A program made the translations under genes and the position numbers. A stretch of DNA of 64,000 bases from an uncultured Hungatella sp. (lineage in GTDB: Bacteria; Bacillota; Clostridia; Lachnospirales; Lachnospiraceae), in assembly GCA_910588325.1 (NCBI GenBank), contig CAJUPP010000001.1:61915-125914 (forward strand), read 5' to 3'. Below, piece after piece: positions 61,632-64,000 of the stretch. Every line of letters begins with the position of its first letter. Positions within the stretch are counted from its first letter, which is position 1. The notes under the pieces are model-generated. The model ran no database searches. It worked only from the letters and a program-made list of their open reading frames with translations, and had not been told where the DNA came from.

Positions 61632-62513
61632 TTAACCCTTCACCGCTCCAAGAGTAATCCCCTTGGTAAAATACTTCTGCACAAACGGATAAATAATCAA
61701 AAACGGGAACACCACCACAATAACCACCGCACTCTTTAACATTTCCTGAGACATAGACAGTGTGGCCGCATTACCCGAGATACCGTCATTCAGAATCAAA
61801 TCCCGTATCTTCACCTGGAAATTCTTCCAGTCCGGATTGGTAATATAAAGAATAAAATGCATGTACTCATTCCAGAACCCTACCGCAATAAACAATCCGA
61901 TGGTAGCCAGCGCCGGCTTCGACAGAGGAAGCACCACCCGGAAAAACGTATCCATAGGCGTACACCCGTCCAACTCCGCTGCCTCATACAAAGACTCCGG
62001 AATGGTGGCAAAAAAGCTTTTCATCAGAATCATATTGTAGGCACTCAGCCCACAGGGAATAATCACCGCAATCAGATTGTTCATCAGATGCAGATTCCGG
62101 ATATTCAGATACGTAGGAATCATGCCCCCTGAAAACAACATGGTAAACAAGATAAAATTCGAACAGAACTTATGCCCCGGCATATTCTTCTGAATCAGCA
62201 CATAGGCCCCCATGGTAGTCAGAAGAAGTCCCACAAACGTCCCCAGCACCGTGGTAAACACCGACACCAAAAACGGACGATACAGCGTCTGATTGCTGAG
62301 AATCATCTTATACGCCATAAAATCCACTACCTTCGGCCACAGCCGGATGCCATACGCCGTAGGGTCCACCGAATCCACAAACACCTTCAAAAGCGGAATC
62401 ACCATCACTGCCATCAGCAAAATCAGGAAAATATAGGTGACAATCAGAAACACCGCACGCCCTCTGTGTCCCGGCTTAAAAGAAATTTTTTCTCTCTCCG
62501 CTGAAGTCTCCAT
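61632..62513 (-). CDS. ABC transporter permease, LplC/YtcP-like
   Basis: A 293-residue permease with six probable helices and the EAA loop LYEAAELDGCTPMDTFFR followed by VVLPLSKP near residues 177-200, and a C-terminus ending YFTKGITLGAVKG. Its ATG at 62513 shares one base with the stop of the upstream permease (TAATG). LplC-like permeases work with LplB and an extracellular lipoprotein in importers of oligosaccharides. It is the second gene of the importer operon. Confidence 0.92.
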   Translation of the reverse strand: METSAEREKISFKPGHRGRAVFLIVTYIFLILLMAVMVIPLLKVFVDSVDPTAYGIRLWPKVVDFMAYKMILSNQTLYRPFLVSVFTTVLGTFVGLLLTTMGAYVLIQKNMPGHKFCSNFILFTMLFSGGMIPTYLNIRNLHLMNNLIAVIIPCGLSAYNMILMKSFFATIPESLYEAAELDGCTPMDTFFRVVLPLSKPALATIGLFIAVGFWNEYMHFILYITNPDWKNFQVKIRDLILNDGISGNAATLSMSQEMLKSAVVIVVVFPFLIIYPFVQKYFTKGITLGAVKG

Positions 62514-63454
62514 TACAACACCCCTTCCCCATTGATTTTCTCACTGGCCTTGTTGGCAATAAACACCAGCATAACCGACACCACTGATTTAAACAAACCA
62601 GCAGCCGTAGACAATCCATAATCCGCACTGGTAATACCCAGACGGTAGACAAACGTCTCCAGAACATCCGACACACCCAGAACCATAGAATTCTGCAGAA
62701 CCCATACGGAATCAAACAGATTCAGCACCTTAGCCAGATTCAGGATAAACACCACCAGAATCGTCCCTGAAATCGCCGGCAGCGTAATAAAAAACACACG
62801 CTGGAGCCTGGAAGCCCCATCAATTCTGGCCGCCTCGTGCATCCCCTGGTCCACGCCGGCCAGAGCCGCAATAAACGTGATAGTCCCCCATCCGGTTTCC
62901 TTCCACCGGTTAATCACATAGAACACCGGCCTCCACCACTTCTCATTGGCCAGGAAATAGATAGGCTCCCCGCCCAGCATAGTAATCAGCTGATTGACAA
63001 TCCCGTTCTTCGGTGACAAAAACATGGTAAAAATAGAAGCAACCACCACCCAGGAAATAAAATGGGGGATGTAGATTACCGTCTGCGTCACCTTCCGAAA
63101 CCTTACAGACTTAATTTCATCAATCAAAAGCGCCAGCCCCACGCTGAACACCATACTCAAAATCAGGTTCACAATACTAATTTGAAGCGTGTTCTTAAAC
63201 GCCCTCCAGAACGCCGGACTCTGAAACAACGTTTTAAAGTTCTCAAACCCGACAAACACCGGCTCCGTAAACGGCGTGTACTCCGTAAATGCATACAGAA
63301 TCCCAGCCATTGGGAAATACGCAAACAAAAGCGTACATAAAAATACCGGAAAAAACATGGCATAAAACCAGCGGTAATGGTATATCTGCGTGCGAAGAGG
63401 CACAGAACTGGCAGAACCCCTGCCAGCCGCCTGCTTTCTTCCCTTTTTGCTCAT
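62513..63454 (-). CDS. ABC transporter permease, LplB/YteP-like
   Basis: A 313-residue permease with a basic, low-complexity N-terminus (SKKGRKQAAGRGSASS), a first helix near residues 33-55 and the EAA loop MHEAARIDGASRLQRVFF followed by ITLPAIS near residues 210-230. It ends in the LplB-type segment GVSDVLETFVYRLGITSADY. ATG 63454 follows AGGAGGAGGATGCG. A 350-base leader with a large set of alternative hairpins precedes it, so control of the whole importer operon may act there. Confidence 0.92.
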   Translation of the reverse strand: MSKKGRKQAAGRGSASSVPLRTQIYHYRWFYAMFFPVFLCTLLFAYFPMAGILYAFTEYTPFTEPVFVGFENFKTLFQSPAFWRAFKNTLQISIVNLILSMVFSVGLALLIDEIKSVRFRKVTQTVIYIPHFISWVVVASIFTMFLSPKNGIVNQLITMLGGEPIYFLANEKWWRPVFYVINRWKETGWGTITFIAALAGVDQGMHEAARIDGASRLQRVFFITLPAISGTILVVFILNLAKVLNLFDSVWVLQNSMVLGVSDVLETFVYRLGITSADYGLSTAAGLFKSVVSVMLVFIANKASEKINGEGVL

Positions 63455-63474
63455 GACGCATCCTCCTCCTTAAC

Positions 63475-63640
63475 TTACTATGAAAGTCTCGAATCCTCAC
63501 GGTAGGTCTGCGCACTTGCTGCGCTGACCGTACAGCGCCGGAATGCCGTTTTTGCATTCCGTGTGCATCCCCCGGAGGGTTCATAGTAAACCCCTTTCAT
63601 TCATCGTGGTGCCGGAAAAGCGGCATAGGGGTTTACTATG
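63475..63640 (-). promoter_or_regulatory. Structured 5' leader with two mutually exclusive stems
   Basis: Reading the minus strand, CATAGTAAACCCC (63640-63628) pairs perfectly with GGGGTTTACTATG (63584-63572). The latter segment, extended by AA, can instead pair with TTCATAGTAA (63484-63475), 3-5 bases upstream of the AGGAGGAGGA ribosome site of lplB. Two smaller hairpins, GGAATGC/GCATTCC (63540-63560) and ACGGT..GCGCA/TGCGC..ACCGT (about 63499-63531), lie in between. No known riboswitch fold was recognised. Confidence 0.6.
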
Positions 63641-63801
63641 TATTCCCCAAACCTTTCCTGCCCCACCCTTACAGACGCTTTTCCCTTATACGCAGGCACA
63701 AAAGAAACTCCGAAAATACATTCATTATTTCGAGTACCCTTAAAAACCCTCCACGCCCCCCGTCGGCGGCTCATGTTCCCCGGCACTCCTCCTATACATT
63801 C

Positions 63802-63816
63802 CGGAACTATAAGTTC
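63802..63816. promoter_or_regulatory. Palindrome at the predicted lpl transcription start
   Basis: GGAACTATAAGTTCC is a near-perfect 15-bp palindrome at about the start site of the promoter at 63818-63846. It may be an operator. Confidence 0.4.
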
Positions 63817-63817
63817 C

Positions 63818-63846
63818 CCTATAGCATACCATCCCATCCCCGACAA
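63818..63846 (-). promoter_or_regulatory. Candidate promoter of the lpl operon
   Basis: Minus-strand -35 TTGTCG (63841-63846), 17-base spacer, -10 TATAGG (63818-63823). It would give a leader of about 350 bases before lplB. Confidence 0.45.
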
Positions 63847-63883
63847 AATAAGGGGCACTTTTTCATACGTGAAAAAATGTTCT

Positions 63884-63920
63884 AAAAAAAGAACCATTCT
63901 TCCTCTCCGAAAAATGGTTC
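63884..63920 (-). terminator. Intrinsic terminator upstream of the lpl promoter
   Basis: On the minus strand, GAACCATT pairs with AATGGTTC and is followed by TTTTTTT. It would end transcription coming from a gene right of the window. Confidence 0.7.
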
Positions 63921-63956
63921 CCTTTCCCACAAAATCCTTATATACCGAGGACACTG

Positions 63957-63986
63957 AAAAACCCCCGCTTTTTTGTGGGAGTTTTT
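63957..63986. terminator. Hairpin at the right edge
   Basis: AAAAACCCCCGC with GTGGGAGTTTTT (one mismatch), loop of about 6 T, and T-rich sequence on both sides. It is probably a bidirectional terminator for a gene outside the window. Confidence 0.65.
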
Positions 63987-64000
63987 CTTTCTTCCATAAC

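Larger units (their letters stand above)
63455..64000. other. Gene-free upstream region of the lpl operon
   Basis: 546 bases with no credible gene: an ORF at 63601-63954 (minus) is rich in G-run codons and lacks family features. It contains the structured leader (63475-63640), a palindrome and promoter (63802-63846) and two terminators at the right edge (63884-63920, 63957-63986). I see nothing in 63641-63800. Confidence 0.6.

Noticed and set aside
59990..61657. 555-codon open frame on the plus strand
   Set aside because: Antisense shadow of the lpl binding-protein gene with low-complexity His/Arg/Leu/Pro composition; its start lies inside the palindrome.
63601..63954. 117-codon minus-strand ORF before lplB
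   Set aside because: It begins inside a terminator-like hairpin and ends in the structured leader; no domain or codon pattern like the neighbours.
1..64000. tRNA or rRNA genes
   Set aside because: No cloverleaf-type sequence with a TTC-purine-A T-loop and no rRNA-like stretch was noticed on reading; a tRNAscan run would settle this.

Overview
The window looks like a chromosome segment of a gut-type Gram-positive Firmicute, most likely Lachnospiraceae (Clostridium cluster XIVa). The grounds are purine-rich Shine-Dalgarno sites, lipoprotein sugar-binding proteins with Ala/Thr/Gly-rich linkers, YesM/YesN two-component systems, SpaA/Cna-B surface proteins and GC near 45-50 percent. The assignment comes from protein style, not from a marker gene. 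I saw no rRNA, tRNA or CRISPR array.

Layout. 1-731: the end of a potD-type polyamine-binding protein and a DUF1622 membrane protein. 732-1297: gene-free, with two very long imperfect palindromes. 1298-9366: a sugar ABC importer (binding protein, two permeases) divergent from a YesM/YesN-type sensor pair, followed by a GH105 unsaturated-uronyl hydrolase. 9483-13989: a sugar isomerase/epimerase-like protein, a Gfo/Idh/MocA oxidoreductase, an AraC regulator and a GH4 enzyme. 14071-20794: an NSS transporter, a YhaO/YhaN-like nuclease-ATPase pair, an HD hydrolase and an orphan exported protein. 20877-26714: a maltodextrin-type operon (binding protein frameshifted in its signal peptide, two permeases, malQ, LacI regulator) behind a 36-bp operator made of three 12-bp units.

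26858-45659 is one surface-protein operon: a DUF6273-like exported protein, a 1404-residue GLUG/Ig-like protein with C-terminal cell-wall-binding repeats, and a 4441-residue thioester/Cna-B adhesin. The adhesin carries an internal TPKTG sorting signal, followed in frame by a second membrane protein. 46015-50947 holds an antitoxin with a truncated toxin, an MscS channel, glgB with a histone-like Lys/Ala/Glu tail, and an intact RelE/RelB-type module.

51100-54290 is an AT-rich island: a BlaI/BlaR1-type regulator and protease divergent from a small exported protein overlapping a VanZ-family gene. The two promoters carry matching 21-bp BlaI-like operators. A second copy of the end of the neighbouring CE12 esterase gene lies on the far side of the island, so it looks inserted or rearranged.

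54291-63454 is a pectin-degradation cluster: CE12 esterase, serine hydrolase, GH28 polygalacturonase, an ankyrin-GH43 fusion and a LplABC-like ABC importer, with a perfect cre site and a structured leader. With GH105, GH4, the oxidoreductase and the first importer, the window suggests a pectin/rhamnogalacturonan utilisation region. None of the three ABC importers has an ATPase gene here, so they probably share one encoded elsewhere.
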